Source: Proteus vulgaris
GTDB lineage: Bacteria > Pseudomonadota > Gammaproteobacteria > Enterobacterales > Enterobacteriaceae
NCBI RefSeq assembly: GCF_033708015.1
Contig: NZ_CP137920.1
Location: 1,054,001 to 1,118,000 of the forward strand
Length of the DNA: 64,000 nt
Direction: 5' to 3'
Shown here: in pieces, positions 22,782-31,865 of the stretch
Position numbering within the stretch: position 1 is the first letter of the stretch
Layout: every line of letters starts with the position of its first letter
Made by a program: the position numbers and the translations under genes
The notes under the pieces: model-generated
What the model was told of the DNA's origin: nothing
Database searches by the model: none
Seen by the model: the letters and a program-made list of their open reading frames with translations, nothing else

Positions 22782-23273
22782 TTTTAGACACCTTGTTAGT
22801 TTCGAAAATTAGGATAATGCTGTTATCAACATGTTAAATGGTATATTAAACACACAATTTAGCAATTTTTATTATTTATAGTCACTATGTTTTTTTGATT
22901 ATGTTACCTGATTCATAAATTTTCTGAATGATAACACAAAAAAAAGGATAGGTACTTATCTCTTTGCAATAAGTTAATAAAATCAATTTATCACTTATCT
23001 GACAATGAATAGTAGTCTATTTGCGAAAAAAGGGATCATTTTTTACGATAAAACACGTAATAAATTTATTATTACTATCATTTGTTACTATGTTTATAGT
23101 ATTGAAATGAAATTATTCATACAATACTTTATTGGGTGGATTGATATAATTTTCTTAATAAAGAATGAGATGATGATATACATTAATAGTAATCACGCTG
23201 TTAAAACATTTACATTTTATTCTGATTAGCGTGAGATTGAAGGAATAATATAGCCCATCCTTGGGTCTGAAAA
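22782..23273. other. Gene-free A/T-rich stretch upstream of emrR
   Basis: About 490 very A/T-rich bases that must include the emrR promoter. A 74-codon open frame at 23005-23229 has no ribosome site and a random-looking composition, so it is not called. A weak CCCA/TGGG stem near 23252-23266 may help end the MFS gene. No other signal was recognised. Confidence 0.6.
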
Positions 23274-24491
23274 TTATTCGACATGGATTATTGGATCATT
23301 TTTATAACCTAAAAACCACACAATAAGACCGATAACACCAATGATTAATCCCGCGATAGAAACACCTGTCCATCCATATTGATGATAAGCATAGCCCGAG
23401 AGTAAAGATCCTAATGCCCCACCGATAAAATAGCTTGTCATATAAGCAGCAGTCAGGCGATTTCTAGCATCAGGCAATATACGGTATATAGTACTCTGAT
23501 TGGTGACATGAACACCCTGAACAGCTAAGTCTAGCAAGACAACACCAATAATAAAGCTGGTGAGTCCAACCCAGTGATAATGAGGTGCAATAATGATAAA
23601 CCCCCAAGAAAGAAAGAGAATGATTAATCCTATCGTAGTGGTTTTTTTGCCTTTCCCTTTATCAACTAATACACCTGCCTTACCCGCCATTAATGCTCCC
23701 GCGACACCCACAAGACCAAATAAACCGATCACAGCATCCGAGTAATTAAAAGGATCAGAAGCTAATAAAAAGGCCATTGAGGTCCACAATAAACCAAAGT
23801 GAGCAAAAATAAGTGCGCCAATCAATGAACGAGTTCTTAATACCGGCGTTGTTGCAAATAATTTGAAAATAGACCCTAACAATTGGAAATAATTTAAATA
23901 TGTTTTACTTTTATAAGTGGGTAAACAGCGCCATAAAGTGATAGCTAAAATCGCCAGAAAAACACTCGCTACCCAGAAAATACCCTGCCAATTAGTAAAT
24001 GACGCCATTAACCCAGATGCGGTTCTTGCGAGTAAGATCCCGAGTAAAAGGCCACTCATAATCGTTCCAACAGCCTTTCCTCGTTGATGAGGCGCAGCAA
24101 GCGTTGCAGCAAAAGGAACAAGAATTTGAGCCACAACAGAGAACATGCCTGAGAGTGCTGTTCCGATTAACATCATCCAAATATTAGATGCCATAGCGGT
24201 AATTAGTAGACCACTCGCTGAAATTAATGTCATGGTAATTATGAGTGAGCGACGTTCAAAGATATCGCCAAGAGGCACTAATAACATTAACCCTAGGGCA
24301 TAACTTAATTGTGCCGTAGTGACAATAAATCCAGCCAAAGTAGGTGATATGTGGAAATAGTTTGCGATTGAATCAAGTAGAGGTTGTGCATAGTAGTTAC
24401 TGGCAACAACCATACCTGTGGCAACTGCCATAAGTAAAATAAGGCCTTTGCTTAGCGATGTGTGTGGTGCGGTGTTTTCCATAATACTCAT
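23274..24491 (-). CDS. MFS transporter, sugar/drug efflux type
   Basis: A 12-segment major facilitator of 405 residues. Motif A appears as PLGDIFERRSLI after the second segment, and the N-terminus NYYAQPLLDSIA resembles the YgaY/YnfM-like group. The substrate cannot be deduced. In E. coli a related ygaY remnant lies between proX and emrR, so this could be an intact equivalent at the same locus. The start has two nearby ATG codons (24491 and 24482). Confidence 0.8.
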   Translation of the reverse strand: MSIMENTAPHTSLSKGLILLMAVATGMVVASNYYAQPLLDSIANYFHISPTLAGFIVTTAQLSYALGLMLLVPLGDIFERRSLIITMTLISASGLLITAMASNIWMMLIGTALSGMFSVVAQILVPFAATLAAPHQRGKAVGTIMSGLLLGILLARTASGLMASFTNWQGIFWVASVFLAILAITLWRCLPTYKSKTYLNYFQLLGSIFKLFATTPVLRTRSLIGALIFAHFGLLWTSMAFLLASDPFNYSDAVIGLFGLVGVAGALMAGKAGVLVDKGKGKKTTTIGLIILFLSWGFIIIAPHYHWVGLTSFIIGVVLLDLAVQGVHVTNQSTIYRILPDARNRLTAAYMTSYFIGGALGSLLSGYAYHQYGWTGVSIAGLIIGVIGLIVWFLGYKNDPIIHVE

Positions 24492-24648
24492 AACAAATCA
24501 TTTGTAAGGTAAATGATAGTAACACGAGTCATTTTTTTGAGAAAAGAATTACTCCGATAGAGAGGTTCAATTGATTGGATATACCCCCTTAGAATATATT
24601 CTTATAACATATTGTTTTATATGATTAATAAATATTGGCATCAGCATG

Positions 24649-25056
24649 TTAATAACTAAAAAGCCCAAAAAATAGCATAGCCAAACACCATATCCATTGA
24701 ACTGAAACGCCAAGCACGGCAAAAGAAAATAGACGTTTAGCACCTAGCCAGCGGGCTTTCATCGTCTGTTTTTTAAGGCGTTTAGGAAACAATATCAAGA
24801 GACTTTCATCAAAGCTAACATCGTCTTTAGAGCGATAAAGATCTCGAAAAAAGTGGCTATCAAGCCATAAACGAAAAAGGTGATATTGCGTAAATAAAAA
24901 TAAAAGAGAAGCAACAAAGAAAGCTAATTTATTGTGAAAGTGAAGACTAAACACAGGCCATGTACTGATATAAGGTAATAGTGATAACAGCAGTAAATAG
25001 CGCCAACTTTGAGTTAAAGATAAAATGACGTTACCACTCGTTTCTGTTGTCAACAT
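24649..25056 (-). CDS. Small membrane protein, last gene of ynb-like cluster
   Basis: 135 residues with three hydrophobic segments (about 16-35, 42-62 and 108-132) and a basic cytoplasmic stretch between (FPKRLKKQTMKARW). No family was recognised. It starts 10 bases after the preceding phosphatase gene, so it is very likely cotranscribed and works with that lipid-type cluster. Function unknown. Confidence 0.7.
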   Translation of the reverse strand: MLTTETSGNVILSLTQSWRYLLLLSLLPYISTWPVFSLHFHNKLAFFVASLLFLFTQYHLFRLWLDSHFFRDLYRSKDDVSFDESLLILFPKRLKKQTMKARWLGAKRLFSFAVLGVSVQWIWCLAMLFFGLFSY

Positions 25057-25066
25057 CGTTGCCTCG

Positions 25067-26398
25067 TTATTTATTTTGTTGGAAACGTGAATACCAAATT
25101 TGTAATGCCTCTTGTGTTTCTGTATTTAAAATCACTTGAGGACGGGCTTGATACACCTGTTTTATTGCATCTTCTAAAGTATCTACATTACCATTGTAAA
25201 TTAGCCATGCAACCGCAATAGTGGCACTGCGCGAATAGCCTAATTTGCAATGAATATACACCGTACCTACTTGGCTGAGTCGTTCCATAGACAACATGGC
25301 TTTGCTGATATCATCAGGAGATAATGGTAATAAATCGATTTGAGGTTGGGCTAAATAAAGCTGATTTCGGCTAAATTTGTTTCTTGGCCATTCACAAGTT
25401 AAATCAAAGACTGCGTTCGCTTTTAATTTATAGAGGGGGCGCCCACCTAATAACATGTTTTCAGTCACGAAACTGGGTGTTTGGCAACGAGTTAGATAAT
25501 AGCGATAAGTACACCAAGCAAAAAAACGATAAGGTAATAGGATTATCTGTGCGGAAAGAGGGATTTCACCCTGTTCATTTTTTTGAAAGATAGAAGCGCC
25601 AGCCCCTAAATAACCCAAAGTCACAAAAGTTAATGTGATTGCAGGCCAAAGAAAGATCCAAAAGAAACCTTGTAAGCCAAAAGATAACAGATAAAACACC
25701 ATCGCTGATAACGCATAATTTTTACCAATACGTAAACTACGTTTGCTGCCGGTAAAATGCCATTTCCAATGGGCGTTTATTGGTAATAAATAACAAATAA
25801 ACACGCCAACACCAAAGCCTGTAATGATATCAATAAAGTGGTGTTGCCACGTTGTCAGTACAGAAATTGCAATAAGCAATGACCAGAAATTTAAAAACCA
25901 TTGCCATGATTTAGGCGTATGTGCGCGAAAACGTAACCAAAGTATCCACAATAAGATAATGTGTAAAGAAGGGGCTTGGTTATAAGGTAAATCAAAACCT
26001 TCTAATTGGGTAAATAACCAACCAGAGACGCCTTCAGTTGTTGGACGAATAAAACTAAATTTTAAAGGGAATAATAAAAAACCCGCACAAGCAATAAGCG
26101 AGGCTACAATTAAACGTAGCCCATGTATAAATTGTTCTCTTAGCGTTGTACAAATAATCAGTGAAATACCATAGGCAATATTCACACTCCAATAAGGAAT
26201 AATTGTCCAAGGTAAAAAGGGGATCGCTTTTTCCCACGAATAAACAAAAGAAGGAACATCAGATAAAGTGGAAGTATAAGTATTAACTTGCATATAAGTT
26301 AAATAGAAAAATGGGGCAAGAAAAGACAACCATGCAATACCAGCAAGCCAGATACTTTTTCTCGATGATGTTATTTGAGTGTGTTGGGTTCCACCCAT
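25067..26398 (-). CDS. PAP2/dual-specificity phosphatase fusion, YnbD-like
   Basis: A 443-residue membrane protein with two phosphatase modules. The PAP2-type half has multiple membrane helices with PSLH (His146) and SVLTTWQHHFID (His187, Asp190). The C-terminal cytosolic half is a cysteine phosphatase with the loop HCKLGYSRS (Cys384, Arg390). E. coli YnbD has the same architecture. Known relatives of each half remove phosphate from lipid head groups or proteins. The pairing suggests a phospholipid-phosphate product is dephosphorylated. The in vivo substrate is unknown. Confidence 0.82.
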   Translation of the reverse strand: MGGTQHTQITSSRKSIWLAGIAWLSFLAPFFYLTYMQVNTYTSTLSDVPSFVYSWEKAIPFLPWTIIPYWSVNIAYGISLIICTTLREQFIHGLRLIVASLIACAGFLLFPLKFSFIRPTTEGVSGWLFTQLEGFDLPYNQAPSLHIILLWILWLRFRAHTPKSWQWFLNFWSLLIAISVLTTWQHHFIDIITGFGVGVFICYLLPINAHWKWHFTGSKRSLRIGKNYALSAMVFYLLSFGLQGFFWIFLWPAITLTFVTLGYLGAGASIFQKNEQGEIPLSAQIILLPYRFFAWCTYRYYLTRCQTPSFVTENMLLGGRPLYKLKANAVFDLTCEWPRNKFSRNQLYLAQPQIDLLPLSPDDISKAMLSMERLSQVGTVYIHCKLGYSRSATIAVAWLIYNGNVDTLEDAIKQVYQARPQVILNTETQEALQIWYSRFQQNK

Positions 26399-26502
26399 AC
26401 TAAAATTCCTTTCTGTATTTTTGTTTCTATTTTTACAACGATTTAAAACTATCGCTATATGTTGCCATATAACGATAGCTCAGTTGTTGATGGTGTATTC
26501 CG

Positions 26503-28272
26503 TTAGCGACGTCTTGCTATCGATACACTAAAAATACCCCAATGATCAATTTGTTGATCTAACTTTTCAAATCCTGCTTCATTGACTAAAGCATCCATTT
26601 CACCTTGACTACGGCAACGCATGATCCAAGGCTGCCCATTTTGATGACTTGGCAATACACGCGCAATCATTTCCAGTTGAGGGTGCCAAGGTTGACAGGT
26701 ATAAATCAATAAACCACCACTAGGGATGGCTTGCGATAGCCCTTTTAAAGACTCTTTTAGCAGATGATTTTCAGGGAATAATTCATAGAGTCCACTGACA
26801 ATACCTAACGTTGGTGGTGGCGAAACAGCACTCAAGCTTTCGGCATCAAACGCGTTACCTTCTTCAAAGCGCACTTTATCTTCTAAGTGACGCTCTTTAA
26901 TCGCTATCCTGCCTTGATCGACATTAATGGCACTATAATCGCGCATTAAAATAGAATCGACCTTACCATAATCATTAACCGCATCAAAAAGATAGCGTCC
27001 TTGTCCTGCTGCGATATCCATAATATGCACAGGCATATTATTGTGTATTAATTGGCGAATTGCGTAGCGGATCGTATTTTCAATATTGATTTTACGTTGG
27101 CGAATACCTTGCCAACCAATGCTATTTAAATACTGCCTATCAATAACACGACCAAACAATCCTTTCCCTTGGGGTTGATTTCGGTAGACATAATCTAGTG
27201 TTGATCCAGAATCAAAACCTTTATCGTATCCCAGAGCAACACCTTCAGACGCTTTACCTAATGTGCTCATAGAATGGCTAAGTACTTTATAATAAAGTCT
27301 TTTGGGACAATATTTAGGAAGGGGAGTCTGTAATGCGCGGTAAACATCAGCACTATGGCTCCACGTATCTTCATGTTGATAATCATGCTGATAAAGTGGT
27401 TGTGCAAATAAGGTTTCAATAAAACTACGCATTTTATTGATAGGAATAACTCTGTCTTTCTCACCTAAAGTATCGTGGTAAAAACCGGGTAAGACATGCT
27501 TTTCTTTGATAGGGGTATTTAAACGTTCATAGAAAAGATGTTGGGGCTTGGCGTGAACTACATGATCATTGCCTGAAATAAATAACTGTGTTGGTAAGGT
27601 AATCGCACTTGCATCTTCAACAACACGATCTGCCGTTTTATAAAGTTCTAATAAAATATTGACGGCAATAGGGCGAGTGATCAGTGAGTCTTGATTAAAA
27701 GAGTTGATACGGCTTTGGTCATGGGTTAAATATTTGGCTTTCACATACGAATTGACGTAAAAAAGGCCGCGAACTTTTTGCATTAAGGCAAGACCAGTAC
27801 GTGCAAAAGGAACATATAATTTTACTTTAAATGCAGGGGAAGCGAGCACCATTCCCCGAATTTTTGGGGCGTAATCGTGTACCCAACCAGTAACTAAAAC
27901 AGCACCGACACTTTGACCAACGACTAGAATATTCCCCATTGGAATATGATAGTTAGATGAAATGTAATGAACGAATTCGTCTATATCTTTTATTGATGTT
28001 CCCATTGATGGGCTATAACCGCGAGCGCCTTCATTTTTACCATGTCCACGAGCATCCCAAGCAAACATTGAAAAATCAGGAAGGTCTAACTCATCAACTA
28101 GATGAGAAACACGTCCTGAGTGTTCATGGCCTCGGTGAAATAAAATAATTGCTTTGGGCTCAGTGGTAATTTGAGCAGGCCAATGGCGATAATACAGTGG
28201 TGTCTTATCGCTGGTGGTAAATTCAGACTCAATCATATTCCTTTGAGTGTGATATTGCGGTTGTTGATTCAT
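26503..28272 (-). CDS. Alpha/beta hydrolase-methyltransferase fusion, YnbC-like
   Basis: A 589-residue two-domain protein. The N-terminal half is a monoacylglycerol-lipase-type hydrolase: oxyanion HRG at 46-48, GQSVG nucleophile Ser121, Asp236 in SGNDH and His266 in GFYHD. The C-terminal half is a class I methyltransferase with the S-adenosylmethionine loop DIAAGQG (419-425). E. coli YnbC has the same layout. It overlaps the upstream phosphatidyltransferase gene by four bases. No membrane segment is evident. A role in acyl removal and methylation of a lipid is inferred. Confidence 0.83.
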   Translation of the reverse strand: MNQQPQYHTQRNMIESEFTTSDKTPLYYRHWPAQITTEPKAIILFHRGHEHSGRVSHLVDELDLPDFSMFAWDARGHGKNEGARGYSPSMGTSIKDIDEFVHYISSNYHIPMGNILVVGQSVGAVLVTGWVHDYAPKIRGMVLASPAFKVKLYVPFARTGLALMQKVRGLFYVNSYVKAKYLTHDQSRINSFNQDSLITRPIAVNILLELYKTADRVVEDASAITLPTQLFISGNDHVVHAKPQHLFYERLNTPIKEKHVLPGFYHDTLGEKDRVIPINKMRSFIETLFAQPLYQHDYQHEDTWSHSADVYRALQTPLPKYCPKRLYYKVLSHSMSTLGKASEGVALGYDKGFDSGSTLDYVYRNQPQGKGLFGRVIDRQYLNSIGWQGIRQRKINIENTIRYAIRQLIHNNMPVHIMDIAAGQGRYLFDAVNDYGKVDSILMRDYSAINVDQGRIAIKERHLEDKVRFEEGNAFDAESLSAVSPPPTLGIVSGLYELFPENHLLKESLKGLSQAIPSGGLLIYTCQPWHPQLEMIARVLPSHQNGQPWIMRCRSQGEMDALVNEAGFEKLDQQIDHWGIFSVSIARRR

Positions 28273-28904
28273 AACGATGTATCCTTATCTTTATCTGTCA
28301 TCGTGGCTTCTTTTAATGCGCGATGAATTCGGTGATAACAAGTCAACAAAAGTAGTAAATTAATAATAATAAAAAGATAATGCGTGTTTTCTGATAATGT
28401 CAGCGAGGGGAATAATCCGATAAAAAACGCGATAGCACCGAAAGTAAAAGCTCTATCACTTTTTCCCATCGGTCCATCATAACGACGAGAAGCATGAATA
28501 GTTTGGGCAAGAACGCCTAAAAACTCGGTCATTATCATTAAAAAAAGTGCCAGCATAATCCACCAGTAGGCCTGTGGAAAAATAAAAGCAAAAGGGAGAT
28601 AGAGGGCAATGTCTGAAATAACATCACTGGCTTCGTTTAATATCGCCCCAAGTGCACTTTTTTGATTATGTTCTCGTGCAAGCATGCCATCTATGGCATT
28701 AAGCGCCATACGAAAAAAAAGGACAAAAGGGAGTAATAAAAATAAACGAGGAGAAGGGGACAGCAAAAGCAACCCACCAACGGCAAGGGATAACAGTAAG
28801 GCAGAAAGTGTGATCTGATTTGCTGTGATCCCTTTTGTGAATAACCGTTCAACATAAGGGCGCAATAGAGATTGAAATTTGGGTTTTAGGTCATAAATTG
28901 TCAT
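28269..28904 (-). CDS. CDP-alcohol phosphatidyltransferase family protein, YnbA-like
   Basis: A 211-residue membrane enzyme of the family that moves a phosphatidyl group from CDP-diacylglycerol to an alcohol. The signature is recognisable (Asp72-Gly73, Ala76-Arg77, Gly86, Asp94), but positions 69 and 90, normally Asp, are Asn. About six membrane segments. It is first in the four-gene run, with a four-base overlap to the next. E. coli ynbA is the nearest relative I recall, apparently with the same Asn residues. No CdsA-like ynbB partner is present here. Confidence 0.82.
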   Translation of the reverse strand: MTIYDLKPKFQSLLRPYVERLFTKGITANQITLSALLLSLAVGGLLLLSPSPRLFLLLPFVLFFRMALNAIDGMLAREHNQKSALGAILNEASDVISDIALYLPFAFIFPQAYWWIMLALFLMIMTEFLGVLAQTIHASRRYDGPMGKSDRAFTFGAIAFFIGLFPSLTLSENTHYLFIIINLLLLLTCYHRIHRALKEATMTDKDKDTSL

Positions 28905-29454
28905 GACGCATCCTTGTGTTCAAAAGTGCGTATATTACCTCAAAATTATTATTTTATTATTAGCTGATTTTTATCTTATTGAATATCTTTATTTTAATGA
29001 TTTAATTTATTTTGGCTTCAAACAGAGTATTCATCTCTAAAATTTACTTGAGTTAATAATTAGTTAGCCTCCAAATAAAGTAAAACTAAGATACGCAAAA
29101 TTATCATTATCAGACTGTTCCGTGTCATTTTTACTCTTTTTTATTTTAAGAATGATTAATTTTTATTTAGAAATATTTACGTAATTATAATTAGATAATT
29201 AAATAATAGAAATGGAAATAAGGGATATTAAATACCTTATAATAATCAATGAAATTAGTTTAATTTATTGAAAATATTATTTTATATAATATTTAAATCT
29301 AACAATAAGGTATCAATAGCGTAGTTATCTGTATTGAGTGATAAGCGCAAAAAAACTAGATAATGATAATTATTATCATTATCATAATTAACAATGTTAA
29401 TTATAGCTCTAATCATCTATCAAACTAATAACCATACAAAAAGATACTACTATT
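28905..29454. other. Divergent intergenic: ynb-like cluster and TonB receptor promoters
   Basis: About 550 A/T-rich bases with no supported gene. It must hold the promoter of the minus-strand lipid cluster and that of the receptor. A strong Fur site lies at 29359-29383; nothing else could be assigned. Confidence 0.65.
29359..29383. promoter_or_regulatory. Fur box upstream of the TonB-dependent receptor
   Basis: GATAATGATAATTATTATC (29359-29377) matches 18 of 19 positions of the Fur consensus and is extended by CATTATC into an overlapping second half-site array. It lies 72 bases before the receptor start, as expected for iron-repressed control. Confidence 0.9.
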
Positions 29455-31782
29455 ATGATCCATTTCTTAGCAAAAAATGATGCTTATCGTCAGGGAATGA
29501 GGATGTTTTCATCATCAGCGATGACATTATTATTGACTTCACTCACTTCATTAAGTAGCTATGCAGCTGAAAATGCAAAGACAGAAATCACGACATCCAC
29601 AGAATTGGAGAATTCTGTACAACCGACATCACGCGAAAAGATTATTATTGAACCTATCTATGTATCAGGTGAGCTCAATTCAAGTGTTGATGCAGGAAGT
29701 ACGGTCTTGACATTAAAAGATATCGACAGAATTCAACCTAATAATATTGCAGAGCTAGTGGATAAATTACCCGGAATTTCCTCATCAGGTTCACCAAGAC
29801 CTGGCGGTCAAACATTAAATATCTGGGGAATGGGTAATCCTGAAGATATTAAAATCACCCTTGATGGCACGCCGAAAACTTTTGAAAAATATCGCCAAGG
29901 TTCAATTTTTATTGATCCTGAATTAATACGCCGTATTGATGTTGATAAAGGACCTCATAATATTACTCAAGGAAATGGTGGATTTGGTGGTTCGGTGAGA
30001 ATTGAAACCAAAGATCCTGATGACTTATTGTTACCCGATCAGAATATTGGGATGTTTTTAAAATATGGTCACCATACCAACGATAGACAGAATCGTTATA
30101 GTGGTGCGATATATGGTAAATTACTTAATGGACAAGCCGATGGATTATTCTATTTTAACCGCCGTGAAAGTGATGATCTTCGGCGTCCTGATGGAACTAA
30201 ATTTGGCTATTCACAGTCAGACCAAGATTCTTTTTTAATTAAAACGAATATCTATTTAACTGAAGCACAAATAATCACGTTATCAGCATCACGCTCAGAA
30301 ATTGATGGTTGGACGCCTTGGGCGGCGAAACGTGATGAATTAGCTAAACCTAGTCAAGCTGAAGTGGATAAATATGGTTTTGATGCGGCGATGAAACGAA
30401 AATTAGTCTATCGTGATCAAAAAGATGACACTTTTAGTGTGAAATGGAATATTCAGCCCGTTGATTCTGATTTAATTAATTTAACGCTTACCTACGGTTA
30501 TTCAAAAACGAAACAAAACGATAGTCGCCCAGAGACGGCAAGTTCCTATTTTAGTGGCAGTATGGGAAATCAAAGTTGGGTAAATTATCGAAATCATCAA
30601 ATTGAAATTAAAAATGAAAGCACGATTATGCAAGGCGCTTTAGAACATAAGGTATTAATGGGAACACGCTGGCATCGTAATGATCGCGATGTCTTAATGT
30701 TTACTCGCGATAAAGCTAAAAATCCAAATTATAACTATGGATATTATGCGCCGCCTTATATGCCAGAAGGTACGCAAACAACCACCAGTTTCTATTTTCA
30801 AGATTCAATGAGTTATAGAAACCTGACGATAACACCGGGTATTCGCTATGATATTGTTAAAAACCAAGGTAAGGGAAGTCGAGCGATTACCTACCAAGAT
30901 CCTGATCCCTATTATGGTCATGATTATTCGGATGTGACTTATCGTGGGGCAACACCTCATCTAGGTTTATTATGGAAAATGAACCAAAACTTCCGATTCT
31001 TTGGTGATCTAACTTACACATGGCGAGCGCCATTGATTGATGAACAGTATGAAGTCCAAGGAAGTATTTCTAGTTTAACGGGCACTAGTCGTCATCTAGA
31101 GAAAGAAACGGTAAGAGCGGCACGAATTGGTGCCATTGTCGATTTTGAAAATGTTATTCAACAAGAAGACCAACTGCAGTTAAGAACAACCCTGTTTGAT
31201 ACTCGAGGTAAAGACGAAATCTTCCGTCGACGTGGTGTTTATTGTGAAAGCCAAAAGGTGGATGGACATAATGGAAATTGCCCGCCTTCAATAGGTAATT
31301 ACCGTAATTTACCAGGCTACCATATTCAAGGATTGGAAATTGAAGCTTTTTATAATAGCTCTAATGTATTCGGTCGGTTAGCGTATTCAACAATGAAAGG
31401 AAAACGTGATCAATCACCGCGTGATCCGTGGTTTGGTCAAAAAACATGGATTGCGGAGATCCAGCCTGATGCGCTACATGCCACTCTTGGCGTAAAAGTA
31501 CCAAGTATTCATGTCAATATGGGGTGGACGGGAGATTTTATTGGTGCTCAACGCCGTTCACCAATGGATGCTGATCCTGATGCGGGCTACTGGTCATTAC
31601 CAAAAAGTAAAGGTTATGCAATCCACGGCTTATTTGCAAATTGGGAACCTTCTTTTATCGATAATACTGAAGTTCGTTTTACGGTTTCGAATTTATTTAA
31701 CCGTGATTATTACCCTTATTTAGGTGAATCTGTTTCAGGTGTCGGACGTGATTATCGATTTACTGTGGTAAAACGTTTCTAA
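29455..31782 (+). CDS. TonB-dependent outer-membrane receptor, haem/haemoglobin type
   Basis: A 775-residue gated porin for iron or haem uptake. A signal peptide ends near SSYAA-EN (about 39). A TonB-box-like EPIYVSG follows, then the plug domain (about 55-180; NNIAELVDKLPGIS, LTLDGTPKT-type loop, GGFGGSVRIETKD) and a 22-strand barrel ending in Phe (TVVKRF). YTWRAPLIDEQYE resembles the FRAP box of haem receptors, but no NPNL motif was seen. A pair of Cys (CESQKVDGHNGNC) may close an extracellular loop. The Fur box upstream supports iron-linked use; the precise ligand is uncertain. Confidence 0.88.
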   Translation: MIHFLAKNDAYRQGMRMFSSSAMTLLLTSLTSLSSYAAENAKTEITTSTELENSVQPTSREKIIIEPIYVSGELNSSVDAGSTVLTLKDIDRIQPNNIAELVDKLPGISSSGSPRPGGQTLNIWGMGNPEDIKITLDGTPKTFEKYRQGSIFIDPELIRRIDVDKGPHNITQGNGGFGGSVRIETKDPDDLLLPDQNIGMFLKYGHHTNDRQNRYSGAIYGKLLNGQADGLFYFNRRESDDLRRPDGTKFGYSQSDQDSFLIKTNIYLTEAQIITLSASRSEIDGWTPWAAKRDELAKPSQAEVDKYGFDAAMKRKLVYRDQKDDTFSVKWNIQPVDSDLINLTLTYGYSKTKQNDSRPETASSYFSGSMGNQSWVNYRNHQIEIKNESTIMQGALEHKVLMGTRWHRNDRDVLMFTRDKAKNPNYNYGYYAPPYMPEGTQTTTSFYFQDSMSYRNLTITPGIRYDIVKNQGKGSRAITYQDPDPYYGHDYSDVTYRGATPHLGLLWKMNQNFRFFGDLTYTWRAPLIDEQYEVQGSISSLTGTSRHLEKETVRAARIGAIVDFENVIQQEDQLQLRTTLFDTRGKDEIFRRRGVYCESQKVDGHNGNCPPSIGNYRNLPGYHIQGLEIEAFYNSSNVFGRLAYSTMKGKRDQSPRDPWFGQKTWIAEIQPDALHATLGVKVPSIHVNMGWTGDFIGAQRRSPMDADPDAGYWSLPKSKGYAIHGLFANWEPSFIDNTEVRFTVSNLFNRDYYPYLGESVSGVGRDYRFTVVKRF

Positions 31783-31805
31783 TATTACTGAAAATAATAA
31801 CAGAT

Positions 31806-31833
31806 AAACCCCATAGATATTATGGGGTTTATT
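31806..31833. terminator. Bidirectional terminator after the receptor gene
   Basis: AAACCCCATA and TATGGGGTTT form a 10-bp stem between two convergent genes, with T/A-rich flanks on both sides. Confidence 0.82.
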
Positions 31834-31865
31834 GTCATTGAGAGTCGAATACTCAATATATTGGA

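Noticed and set aside
23005..23229. 74-codon frame between the MFS gene and emrR
   Set aside because: A/T-driven composition, no ribosome site, no family resemblance and no conserved context.
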